From Streptomyces sindenensis (GTDB lineage Bacteria; Actinomycetota; Actinomycetes; Streptomycetales; Streptomycetaceae): a stretch of DNA of 64,000 bases. The notes below the pieces were generated by a model. The model was not told the origin of the DNA. It made no database searches and saw only the letters and a program-made list of their open reading frames with translations. This document shows, piece after piece, positions 53,253 to 64,000 of this stretch. Position 1 is the first letter of the stretch. Each line of letters starts with the position of its first letter. Where the stretch lies: contig NZ_BMSG01000036.1 of assembly GCF_014649035.1 (NCBI RefSeq), positions 1 through 64,000 on the forward strand, read 5' to 3'. The translations under genes and the position numbers were made by a program.

Positions 53253-54845
53253 TCAGTCGGTGAGGTTCACCGAGCGGGCCGAGGACGCGCCGATCTCCTC
53301 GGCGATCTCGGTGAGCACCGGCTGCGGGACCGTCTCGTCGACGGTGAGGACGACGAGCGCCTCGCCGCCCTCGGCGGCCCGCGAGACCTGCATGCCCGCG
53401 ATGTTCAGCCCGGCCTCGCCGAGGATCTTGCCGACCGTGCCGACCACGCCGGGACGGTCCTGGTAGCGCAGGACGACCATGTGGTCGGCGAGCGCCAGGT
53501 CCACGTCGTGCTCGCCGATGGCCACGATCTTCTGGAGGTGCTTCGGGCCGGCCAGCGTGCCGGAGACCGCGACCTCCTCGCCGCCGCCGAGCGTGCCGCG
53601 CACGGTGACCACATTGCGGTGGTCGGGCGACTCGGAGCTGGTGGTGAGGCGGACCTCGACACCACGCTCCTGCGCGAACAGCGGGGCGTTGACGTAGGAG
53701 ACGGTCTCGTCGACGACGTCCTCGAAGACGCCCTTGAGCGCGGAGAGCTCCAGCACCTTCACATCGTGCTGGGTGATCTCGCCGTACACCTCGACGTCGA
53801 GGCGGGCCGCGACCTCGCCCGCGAGCGCGGTGAAGATCCGGCCGAGCTTCTCGGCGAGCGGCAGACCGGGGCGTACGTCCTCGGCGATGACGCCGCCCTG
53901 GACGTTGACCGCGTCCGGGACCAGCTCACCGGCGAGGGCGAGGCGGACGGACTTGGCGACGGCGATACCCGCCTTCTCCTGGGCCTCGTCGGTGGAGGCG
54001 CCGAGGTGCGGGGTGCAGACGACCTGGTCGAACTGGAACAGCGGGGAGTCCGTGCAGGGCTCCTTCGCGTACACATCGAGGCCGGCGCCGGCGACGCGGC
54101 CCTCCTTGAGGGCGGAGTACAGCGCCTCCTCGTCGACGATCCCGCCGCGCGCGGCGTTGACGATGCGGACCGACGGCTTCACCTTGTGCAGCGCCTCGTC
54201 GCCGATGAGACCGAGGGTCTCGGGGGTCTTCGGCAGGTGCACGGTGATGAAGTCGGCGACCTCCAGCAGCTCGTCCAGGCTGAGGAGCTTGACGCCCATC
54301 TGCGCGGCGCGGGCCGGCTGCACGTAGGGGTCGTAGGCGACGATCTTCATGCCGAAGGCCGACATGCGCTGGGCCACCAGGACGCCGATGCGGCCGAGGC
54401 CGACGACGCCGAGGACCTTCTCGCTGAGCTCGACCCCGGTGTACTTGGAGCGCTTCCACTCGCCGTTCTTCAGCGCGGTGTTGGCCTGCGGGATGTTGCG
54501 CGCGGTGGCCACCAGCAGACCGCAGGCCAGCTCGGCGGCGGTGACGATGTTGGAGGTCGGGGCGTTGACGACCATCACGCCGGCCTTGGTGGCGGCGGAG
54601 ACGTCCACGTTGTCCAGACCGACGCCCGCGCGGGCCACGACCCGGAGCTTCCTGGCGGCGTCGAGGGCCTCGGCGTCGACCTTGGTGGCGGAGCGCACCA
54701 GGATCGCGTCGACGTCGGCGATCGCGGGGAGCAGCTCGGCGCGGTCCGCGCCGTTGCAGTGCCGGATCTCGAAATCCGGACCCAGGGCGTCGACCGTGGC
54801 GGGCGACAGCTCTTCAGCGATGAGTACGACAGGTTTCGAGCTCAC
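53253..54845 (-). CDS. serA: Phosphoglycerate dehydrogenase
   Basis: A 530-residue NAD-dependent enzyme opening serine synthesis. 'VVGLGRIGVLVAQRM' near residue 150 is the NAD loop, and 'NAARGGIVDE' holds the catalytic Arg. 'TPHLGASTDEA' holds the catalytic His. After the catalytic domains come an intervening domain (about 320-450) and a C-terminal ACT domain (about 455-530, 'VLRYQDRPGVVGTVGKIL') that senses serine: the long mycobacterial type. The GTG start reads V-SSKPVVL, with GAGGAC upstream. It follows ilvC in gene order but has its own 3' terminator and a 263-base gap. Confidence 0.95.
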   Translation of the reverse strand: MSSKPVVLIAEELSPATVDALGPDFEIRHCNGADRAELLPAIADVDAILVRSATKVDAEALDAARKLRVVARAGVGLDNVDVSAATKAGVMVVNAPTSNIVTAAELACGLLVATARNIPQANTALKNGEWKRSKYTGVELSEKVLGVVGLGRIGVLVAQRMSAFGMKIVAYDPYVQPARAAQMGVKLLSLDELLEVADFITVHLPKTPETLGLIGDEALHKVKPSVRIVNAARGGIVDEEALYSALKEGRVAGAGLDVYAKEPCTDSPLFQFDQVVCTPHLGASTDEAQEKAGIAVAKSVRLALAGELVPDAVNVQGGVIAEDVRPGLPLAEKLGRIFTALAGEVAARLDVEVYGEITQHDVKVLELSALKGVFEDVVDETVSYVNAPLFAQERGVEVRLTTSSESPDHRNVVTVRGTLGGGEEVAVSGTLAGPKHLQKIVAIGEHDVDLALADHMVVLRYQDRPGVVGTVGKILGEAGLNIAGMQVSRAAEGGEALVVLTVDETVPQPVLTEIAEEIGASSARSVNLTD

Positions 54846-55064
54846 GTGAGTCCTCACAAGTCCAGTGCGGACGGCCGTCCCGACGGCCGCAGGCGGTGGA
54901 GGGGCTAGCCGCGTGGTAGACGCACGACACTGTGGGCCCTGACGCGTGTATGTGTTGAGAAGTGTAGTCATGCGACGGGCCGGTTACCGCGCCCCCGTGG
55001 AAGGATCACCCGCACGAGGGTGGACGTGGTGTACAGCCGTACGGAACGCCCCCGGGGTACTGCG

Positions 55065-55099
55065 GAGCGGGGCGGGTCCGCCATGGTCCCGCCCCGCTC
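55065..55099 (-). terminator. Terminator after ilvC
   Basis: Twelve-base perfect arms (GAGCGGGGCGGG and complement) with an 11-base loop, ten bases past the ilvC stop. Confidence 0.8.
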
Positions 55100-55108
55100 C
55101 CCCGAGGC

Positions 55109-58652
<3,544 letters not shown>

Positions 58653-58716
58653 TCTCTTCTCGAAGCTGAGGGTTTTCGCGGGTGTTTTGCAGCGTTTTGA
58701 GAGGTGTCAGTGCAAC

Positions 58717-58750
58717 AAAAAACCCCTCGTGCCGTGAGGCAAGCGAGGGG
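58717..58750 (-). terminator. Attenuator terminator in the ilvB leader
   Basis: In transcript sense: CCCCTCG, a 14-base loop that can pair internally (TTGCC/GGCA), CGAGGGG, then TTTTTTG. It lies between the leader peptide stop and ilvB, the expected place for a branched-chain amino acid attenuator. Confidence 0.85.
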
Positions 58751-58795
58751 AGCGCGCCGGGTGCGGTCCGCAGAGTGTCGTGGAGTGACTCTGCT

Positions 58796-58837
58796 TCAGC
58801 CGACGCGCTTTCCAAGTACGAGAATTCGGGTGCGCAT
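58796..58837 (-). CDS. ilvB leader peptide MRTRILVLGKRVG
   Basis: A 13-residue open frame with consecutive Ile-Leu-Val-Leu codons (ATT, CTC, GTA, CTT), three of them rare in Streptomyces, and a GAGAGAGGG ribosome site. It is followed by the attenuator terminator and ilvB. The sequence is the known type of actinobacterial ilvB leader. Stalling when charged branched-chain tRNAs run low should prevent termination. A second ATG five bases earlier is out of frame and gives no comparable peptide. A TTGACA hexamer lies upstream, at the 3' end of the neighbouring GGDEF gene. Confidence 0.85.
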   Translation of the reverse strand: MRTRILVLGKRVG

Positions 58838-58870
58838 GGCATTGACCCTCTCTCCGGCACGCATGACGTG

Positions 58871-61800
58871 TCAAGTGGGTGGGACAGGCGTCTCAGTATG
58901 TGATCCGGTGAGCAGGGGGATCGAGCCGCCCGCCATCACCGGCCGGGGGCTCGGGATGCCCGGTACCGGGAACTCCCCGCGGACCAGGGCGCGGCGCAGC
59001 CGGTACTCGTCGAGCGGGCCGGAGAAGGCCATTCCCTGGCCGTGGGTGCATCCCATGGCGCGCAGGGCGAGGACCTGCTCGGGGACGTCCACGCCGTCGG
59101 CGACGGACTGGAGGCCGAGGTCGCAGGCGATCCGGAGAAGGCCGCTGGTGATCTTGTGCAGCCTGGCCGATTCGACCACCCCCTCCACCAGATTCCGGTC
59201 GAGCTTCAGTACGTCGATGGGGAGCCGGCGCAGCGCGTTGATCGCCGCGAATCCGCTGCCGAAGCCGTCGAGCGCGATCCGTACGCCGAGTCGGCGCAGC
59301 GCCACGAGGCGCTGCTCCAGGGCGTCGAAGGAGACGCGCGGGTCGCTGTCGGCGACCTCGATCATCAGGGCGCCGGAGGGCAGCCCGTGCCGGGTCAGCA
59401 GCGCCTCGATGGAGCCGGGCGGCGGGGCGGCGTCCAGCAGCCGGGCGGCGGAGAGCCGTACGGAGACGGCGACGGGGTGCCCGGCCCTGGCGCGGTCGGC
59501 GGCCTGGGCCACGGCCTCCTCCAGGAGCCAGCGGCCGAGCTCGGCGGTGCGGTCGTCGTCGCCGGAGACCCGCAGGAATTCGGCGGGGGTGAACAGGATG
59601 CCCTGGGCGGAGCGCCAGCGGGCCTGGGCGGCGACGGCGGCGACGGAGCCGCTGGCGAGGTGGACGACGGGCTGGTGGAGCAGGGCGAACTCGCCGTCGC
59701 GCAGGGCGGTGCGCAGCCGGGTGGCCAGCTCCGAGCGGCGTACGACGTCGGCCTGCATCTGCGGGGCGTACAGCTCGACCCGGTCCTTGCCGCCGGCCTT
59801 GGCGCGGTACATCGCGAGGTCGGCGTTGCGCATGAGGTCCGTGGGGGTGATGGCGGGCTCGGCGAAGGCCACCCCGATGGACGCGGCCACCCGGACCTCG
59901 CTGGCGCCGATCCGGTAGGGCTGGGAGAGGGTGAGGCGGAGCCGGTCGGCGATCTCGTGGACCTGGTACTCGCGGGCACCCTGGTCGCGGGTGCCGTCGC
60001 CCATGATGAGCGCGGCGAATTCGTCGCCGCCGAGCCGGGCCGCCGTGTCACCGGCCCGCACGGATTCCTGGAGGCGGCGGCCGGCCTGGATGAGCAGTTC
60101 GTCGCCCGCCTGGTGGCCGATGGTGTCGTTGACCTGCTTGAAGCCGTCGAGGTCGATGAAGAGGACGGCGGTGCCGAGGTCACCGGCCCGGCGGCCGCCG
60201 AGCGCCTGGCGGACCCGGGCGGTGAACAGGGCCCGGTTGGGCAGGTCGGTGAGCGGGTCGTGCTCGGCGTTGTGCTGCAACTGGGCCTGCAGCCTGACCC
60301 GTTCCGTGACGTCCCGGCTGTTGAGGAGGAGGCCGCCCTGGTGGCGGTTGACGGTGGACTCGACGTTGAGCCAGTCGCCGGTGCCGGAGCGGAAGCGGCA
60401 CTCGATGCGGGTGGTGGGCTCCTCGTGGGGCGGGGCGGCGAGGAAGCGCCGCACCTCGTGGACGACTCGGCCGAGGTCCTCGGGGTGGATGATCGAGGAC
60501 AGCTCGGCGCCGACCAGATCTTCCGCTTCGCGCCCGTAGACCCCGGCGGCGGCGGGACTGACGTAGCGCAGGGTGCCGTTGGGCGCGGCGATCATGATGA
60601 CGTCGCTGGAGCCCTGCACCAGGGAGCGGAAGTGGTTCTCCTTCTGGGCCAGCTCCTGGGTGAGGGAGATGTTGTCCAGCAGCATGATGCCCTGCCGGAC
60701 GACCAGTGCCAGGACGACGGTGCAGGCGGTGAAGATGACGACCCGGTCCACCCGGCGGCCGTCGACCACGTTGTACAGGATGCCCAGGGTGCAGACGGCG
60801 GCGGCGAGATACGGGGTGAGGGCGGCGAGGGAGCCGGCGATCGGGCGGCTGGCGATGGCGCGCGGGGGGCCCGGCCGGGCGGGGCGGCGCGCGCCGCGCC
60901 GGGCGCCCCAGGGGGCGTACGCGAGGAGCAGCGACCCGGCGAACCAGCCGGCGTCGAGCAGTTGGCCCGAGTGGTAGGTGGAGCGCAGCAGCGGTGAGGT
61001 GAACACCGCGTCGCTCAGCACGGTGAGCGCCAGGGCGGCGATGGCGGTGTTGACCGCGGAGCGGTTGACTCCGGCCCGCCGGAAGTGCAGGGCGAGGACC
61101 ATCGAGACGAGCACGATGTCGAGCAGCGGATAGGCCAGCGACAGGGCCGCGGGCGCGACGCTGGTGTCCTGGACGCCCGCCATGTGCGCGGTGTGCGCGA
61201 GGGCGAGGCTCCAGGCGAGCGTCAGCAGGGAGCCGCCGATCAGCCAGGCGTCCAGGGCGAGGCAGACCCAGCCGGCCCGGGTGACGGGCCGTTTGGCGAG
61301 GACGAGCAGCCCGATGATGGCGGGCGGCGCGAAGCAGAGGAAGAACACGTCGGCGAGGGAGGGCGTGGGCACGGGGACGCCGAGGATCACCTCGTACCAC
61401 CCCCAGACGGCGTTTCCGCAGGCCGCCATCAGGGAGGAGAGCGAGAACAGCAGCCAGGCGGGCCGCAGCCGGCCCGCGCCGGTCCGCGCGTACAGGAAGC
61501 ACGAGACCGCGGCGACCAGCGCGGCTGCGGCGAGTCCGAAGTCGCCCATGAAGAGCGCGACTTGCAGTGACCCCCAGCCGAAGGCGGCGCCCACCGAATA
61601 TCCGGCGCAGACGAGACCGAGCAGGATCCGGGACCGCATCCCGGTGGACCCGGACTCGGACCGCGGGGCGAGCAGGGCCCCCAGCGCGCTCACCGGAGGG
61701 CTCCCCGCCCCGGGCCCGCCGGGCAGGCGCTCCCCGGCGCCTGGCTCCGCGTGGAGCCTCTCCTGTGCCGCTCGCTCCGAGGCGGCCCCGGCCGCTCCCC

Positions 61801-61912
61801 GGTCACCGCTCCGTGGCATGGATCCGGCCATCGACGGGTGGTGCGCCCGCTGGGCGCGGACGGCCGCGACCGTCCGCTCGTCCGCGTCGGATCGTCTCTC
61901 CATGGCCAGCAC
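58871..61912 (-). CDS. Membrane PAS-GGDEF protein with degenerate EAL domain
   Basis: A 1013-residue c-di-GMP signalling protein. After a Pro/Gly-rich cytoplasmic N-terminus come about ten membrane helices (about 95-412). A PAS domain follows at 425-540 ('LVQGSSDVIMIAAPNGTLRY'), then GGDEF at 545-715 with an intact 'RLGGDEFAAL' near 627, and EAL at about 730-980. The EAL is damaged: the motif normally EALxRW reads AAQARW, the NxS motif reads RLS, DDFGTG reads DGFGSG, and EGVE reads DGVD. It should therefore synthesise but not cleave c-di-GMP. Start: a GTG with GAGGGGG upstream, or the ATG three codons later. Neighbour of ilvB, no operon partner. Confidence 0.9.
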   Translation of the reverse strand: MLAMERRSDADERTVAAVRAQRAHHPSMAGSMPRSGDRGAAGAASERAAQERLHAEPGAGERLPGGPGAGSPPVSALGALLAPRSESGSTGMRSRILLGLVCAGYSVGAAFGWGSLQVALFMGDFGLAAAALVAAVSCFLYARTGAGRLRPAWLLFSLSSLMAACGNAVWGWYEVILGVPVPTPSLADVFFLCFAPPAIIGLLVLAKRPVTRAGWVCLALDAWLIGGSLLTLAWSLALAHTAHMAGVQDTSVAPAALSLAYPLLDIVLVSMVLALHFRRAGVNRSAVNTAIAALALTVLSDAVFTSPLLRSTYHSGQLLDAGWFAGSLLLAYAPWGARRGARRPARPGPPRAIASRPIAGSLAALTPYLAAAVCTLGILYNVVDGRRVDRVVIFTACTVVLALVVRQGIMLLDNISLTQELAQKENHFRSLVQGSSDVIMIAAPNGTLRYVSPAAAGVYGREAEDLVGAELSSIIHPEDLGRVVHEVRRFLAAPPHEEPTTRIECRFRSGTGDWLNVESTVNRHQGGLLLNSRDVTERVRLQAQLQHNAEHDPLTDLPNRALFTARVRQALGGRRAGDLGTAVLFIDLDGFKQVNDTIGHQAGDELLIQAGRRLQESVRAGDTAARLGGDEFAALIMGDGTRDQGAREYQVHEIADRLRLTLSQPYRIGASEVRVAASIGVAFAEPAITPTDLMRNADLAMYRAKAGGKDRVELYAPQMQADVVRRSELATRLRTALRDGEFALLHQPVVHLASGSVAAVAAQARWRSAQGILFTPAEFLRVSGDDDRTAELGRWLLEEAVAQAADRARAGHPVAVSVRLSAARLLDAAPPPGSIEALLTRHGLPSGALMIEVADSDPRVSFDALEQRLVALRRLGVRIALDGFGSGFAAINALRRLPIDVLKLDRNLVEGVVESARLHKITSGLLRIACDLGLQSVADGVDVPEQVLALRAMGCTHGQGMAFSGPLDEYRLRRALVRGEFPVPGIPSPRPVMAGGSIPLLTGSHTETPVPPT

Positions 61913-62072
61913 ATCGCCCGTCGCCCCCTCGCGTTCCGGTGCTCCCCCCGCGCCGTCCCTTGCACGGCGCAGCCCCCCGGGTCGGACGATACACCAGATC
62001 CGTCACTCAGGGCCATAGCTTCTCTACGCTCCGTGACGAAATGCGAGGTGAGCGGCACTGCGTGCATCCGGA

Positions 62073-62100
62073 CCGCCCCGCAGCGTGGCTGCCGGGGCGG
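62073..62100 (-). terminator. Hairpin at the stop of the 2-hydroxyacid dehydrogenase gene
   Basis: CCGCCCCG pairs with CGGGGCGG, enclosing a second stem CAGC/GCTG with a GTG loop. It starts three bases past the stop. Confidence 0.65.
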
Positions 62101-62102
62101 GG

Positions 62103-63050
62103 TCAGCCGGTGGTCGCGACCACGTTGTGCAACGGCTCTCCGGCGGCGAACCGGGTGAGCTGTGCGGCCAGCAGCCGCTTGGCGCGGGGTTCGAACGCCG
62201 AGGTGCTGCCGCCCACATGAGGTGTGATCAAGACATTCGGAGCATGCCAGAGAGGATGGCCCTGGGGCAGCGGTTCGGGGTCGGTCACGTCGAGGGCGGC
62301 CCGCAGCCGTCCGGATTCCAGTTCGGTCAACAGGGCCTTGGTGTCGACGACTCCGCCGCGCGCGACATTGACGAGGAGGGCACCGTCGGGCATCGCGGCG
62401 AGGAAGTCGGTGCCCACCAGCCCCTGCGTGGACGGGTTCAGCGGGGTGGAGAGGATCACGATGTCGGCCTCGGGCAGCAGGGCGGGCAGATCGTCGAGCG
62501 TGTGTACGGGGCCGCGTGAGGTGGTCCGCGCGGAGCGCGCGACGCGCGCCACCCGCGCGCACTCGAAGGGGGCGAGCCGGTCCTCGATGGCCGAGCCGAT
62601 GGAGCCGTACCCCACGATGAGCACGGACTTGTCGGCGAGCGCCGGGTAGAAGCCGGACCGCCACTCCTCCTTGTCCTGGCCGTGGACGAACCCGGGAATC
62701 CCGCGCAGGGAGGCCAGGATGAGCCCGAGGGTGAGCTCGGCGGTGGACGCCTCGTGGACCCCCTTGGCGTTGCAGAGCCGCACCCCGGCGGGCAGCAGGG
62801 GGAGGCCGGGCTCGACGTGGTCGATGCCGGCGGAGAGCGTCTGCACCACCTGGACCGAGGTCATCGAGGCGAGCGGGCGCTGCGCGACCTCGGGGCCCTG
62901 CATGTAGGGAACGACGTAATAGGCGCAGTCGGCCGGATCGGCGGGGAAGTCCGGGCCGCCGTTCCAGAAGAGGTAGTTGGGCCCTTCCGGGAGCCCGTCG
63001 ATCTCCTCGGCCGGGAAGGGCAGCCATACGTCAGCAGTCGTCGCAGTCAT
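62103..63050 (-). CDS. D-isomer-specific 2-hydroxyacid dehydrogenase family protein
   Basis: A 315-residue NAD(P)-dependent enzyme. 'LIVGYGSIGSAIEDRL' near residue 145 is the nucleotide loop, 'NVARGGVVDTKAL' holds the catalytic Arg, and 'DPEPLPQGHPLW' and 'TPHVGGSTSAF' supply the Glu and His. Family substrates include D-lactate, glyoxylate, hydroxypyruvate and phosphoglycerate; without an ACT domain it is not a SerA type. The ATG starting MTATTADV lacks a ribosome site. It is divergent from the aldo/keto reductase gene. Confidence 0.88.
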   Translation of the reverse strand: MTATTADVWLPFPAEEIDGLPEGPNYLFWNGGPDFPADPADCAYYVVPYMQGPEVAQRPLASMTSVQVVQTLSAGIDHVEPGLPLLPAGVRLCNAKGVHEASTAELTLGLILASLRGIPGFVHGQDKEEWRSGFYPALADKSVLIVGYGSIGSAIEDRLAPFECARVARVARSARTTSRGPVHTLDDLPALLPEADIVILSTPLNPSTQGLVGTDFLAAMPDGALLVNVARGGVVDTKALLTELESGRLRAALDVTDPEPLPQGHPLWHAPNVLITPHVGGSTSAFEPRAKRLLAAQLTRFAAGEPLHNVVATTG

Positions 63051-63179
63051 GGTCGGGAGGCTATGCGACGGGTGTGCGAGCACTCCAGGGCGGCTGCGCG
63101 AAGACCCGGGGACGCCAGAGGTTACTTTTGGGTGCGGTACGGCCCCGTGCCGACGGGAGAGCATGGAGGGTTCGGGGAG

Positions 63180-64000
63180 TTGGAGTGCAGGACTATCGGG
63201 GCGGCGGGGCTTGCCGTGGGTGCGGTCGGGCTCGGCTGTATGCCGATGAGCTGGGGTTACAGCGCGTCGCAGCAGCTCGGCGACCGCTCGGTGCGGACGG
63301 TGCACGCGGCACTGGACGCGGGCGTCCGGCTGCTCGACACCGCGGACATGTACGGCCCGTTCACCAATGAGCTGCTGGTGGGGCGGGCGCTGAAGGGACG
63401 CCGCGACGAGGCGTTCGTCTCCACCAAGTGCGGGCTGCTGGTGGGCGATCAGCACATCGTCGCGAACGGCCGCCCCGGGTACGTCCGGCGGGCCTGCGAC
63501 GCCTCGCTGCGACGGCTCCAGACCGATGTGATCGACCTGTACCAGCTGCACCGGGCCGACCCCGAGGTGCCGGTGGAGGAGACCTGGGGCGCGATGGCGG
63601 AGCTGGTCACCGTGGGCAAGGTGCGCTCGCTGGGGCTGTGCGCAGTGGGGGCGCGGGCCCCGCGCCGGTCGGGCGAGGGCCCGTTTGAGGGAACGATCCG
63701 GCAGTTGGAGCGGATCCAGCAGGTCTTCCCGGTCAGCGCCGTCGAGGCGGAGCTGTCGGTGTGGTCGCGGGAGGCGCTGGCGGAGCTGCTGCCGTGGTGC
63801 GTGGCGCGCGGGGTCGGGCTGCTGGCCGCGATGCCGCTGGGCAGCGGCTATCTGACCGGGACGCTGAAGCCGGGGCAGGGGTTCGAGCCGGAGGACCTGC
63901 GGGCCAGGCACCCGCGGTTCACGGCCGAGGTGATGGCGGCGAACCAGCCGGTGGTGGCCGGTCTGCGGCGGGTGGCGGAGCGCCGGGGGGCGACCGTGGC
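63180..64000 (+). CDS. Aldo/keto reductase, truncated at the window end
   Basis: The frame beginning at a TTG reads MECRTIGAAGLAVGAVGLGC and stays open to the window edge (273 codons). The start has GGAGGG nine bases upstream. The AKR catalytic tetrad is visible: Asp and Tyr in 'LDTADMYGPFTNE', Lys in 'VSTKCG', His in 'YQLHRADP'. It continues 'LGSGYLTGTLKPGQ' near the end, as in YakC-like NADPH-dependent reductases. The C-terminal part lies outside. Substrate unknown. Confidence 0.85.
   Translation, partial: MECRTIGAAGLAVGAVGLGCMPMSWGYSASQQLGDRSVRTVHAALDAGVRLLDTADMYGPFTNELLVGRALKGRRDEAFVSTKCGLLVGDQHIVANGRPGYVRRACDASLRRLQTDVIDLYQLHRADPEVPVEETWGAMAELVTVGKVRSLGLCAVGARAPRRSGEGPFEGTIRQLERIQQVFPVSAVEAELSVWSREALAELLPWCVARGVGLLAAMPLGSGYLTGTLKPGQGFEPEDLRARHPRFTAEVMAANQPVVAGLRRVAERRGATV

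Overview
The window is chromosomal DNA from a Streptomyces-type actinomycete. The evidence is the very high G+C, strong G/C bias at third codon positions, GTG/TTG starts, and Streptomyces hallmarks: a WhiJ-like ATPase/XRE/DUF397 triad, a SpoIIE/GAF phosphatase and a streptogrisin-type protease. The ilvB-ilvN-ilvC-serA, leuB, ilvE and cimA genes sit in the order I know from Streptomyces chromosomes. No tRNA, rRNA, CRISPR array, IS element or phage module was seen.

Layout. 1-6 kb holds small accessory and stress genes: a DUF6518 membrane protein, a VOC protein, a GNAT protein, a Nudix hydrolase, a catalase, a GlsB-like protein and a RibD-like reductase. 6-9 kb holds a thioredoxin-reductase-like flavoprotein and the ATPase/XRE/DUF397 triad around a perfect 20-bp palindrome. 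9-15 kb holds secreted and membrane proteins, an AraC regulator and a FlgD-Ig protein. 15-26.5 kb is one co-directional beta-glucoside locus on the minus strand: LacI regulator, peptide-type ABC transporter (binding protein, two ATPases, two permeases), GH1 and GH3 beta-glucosidases. A low-G+C AIPR-family putative phage-resistance gene (26.9-28.6 kb) sits between it and cimA.

28.6-35 kb and 53-59 kb carry serine and branched-chain amino acid synthesis: cimA, ilvE, leuB, serA, ilvC, ilvN and ilvB. Two genes have recognisable attenuators. ilvB has the actinobacterial leader peptide MRTRILVLGKRVG followed by a terminator. cimA has what looks like an analogous leader, MIIGSRRAGPQ, with two rare Ile codons and an intrinsic terminator. 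Between the blocks lie an agmatine deiminase/TetR pair with a palindromic operator, an AAC(2')-like acetyltransferase, an S1 protease, a nitroreductase, the proline catabolic pair putA/pruA with a divergent PucR regulator, an NCS1 permease/TetR/amidohydrolase group, a Z-isoprenyl diphosphate synthase and a SpoIIE phosphatase.

The most unusual element is at 49.2-53.1 kb: an 846-residue polymorphic toxin with N-terminal membrane helices, an internal Flp-pilin-like segment (GQSALEY), a long Gly/Thr/Asp-rich linker and a C-terminal Tox-REase-5 nuclease domain. It is followed by an Imm52-like immunity gene and an unassigned third gene. The right end has a membrane GGDEF protein with a degenerate EAL domain, a 2-hydroxyacid dehydrogenase and a truncated aldo/keto reductase.

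The window is also rich in short tandem repeats (8-60 bp units), mostly between convergent genes or just beyond stop codons.
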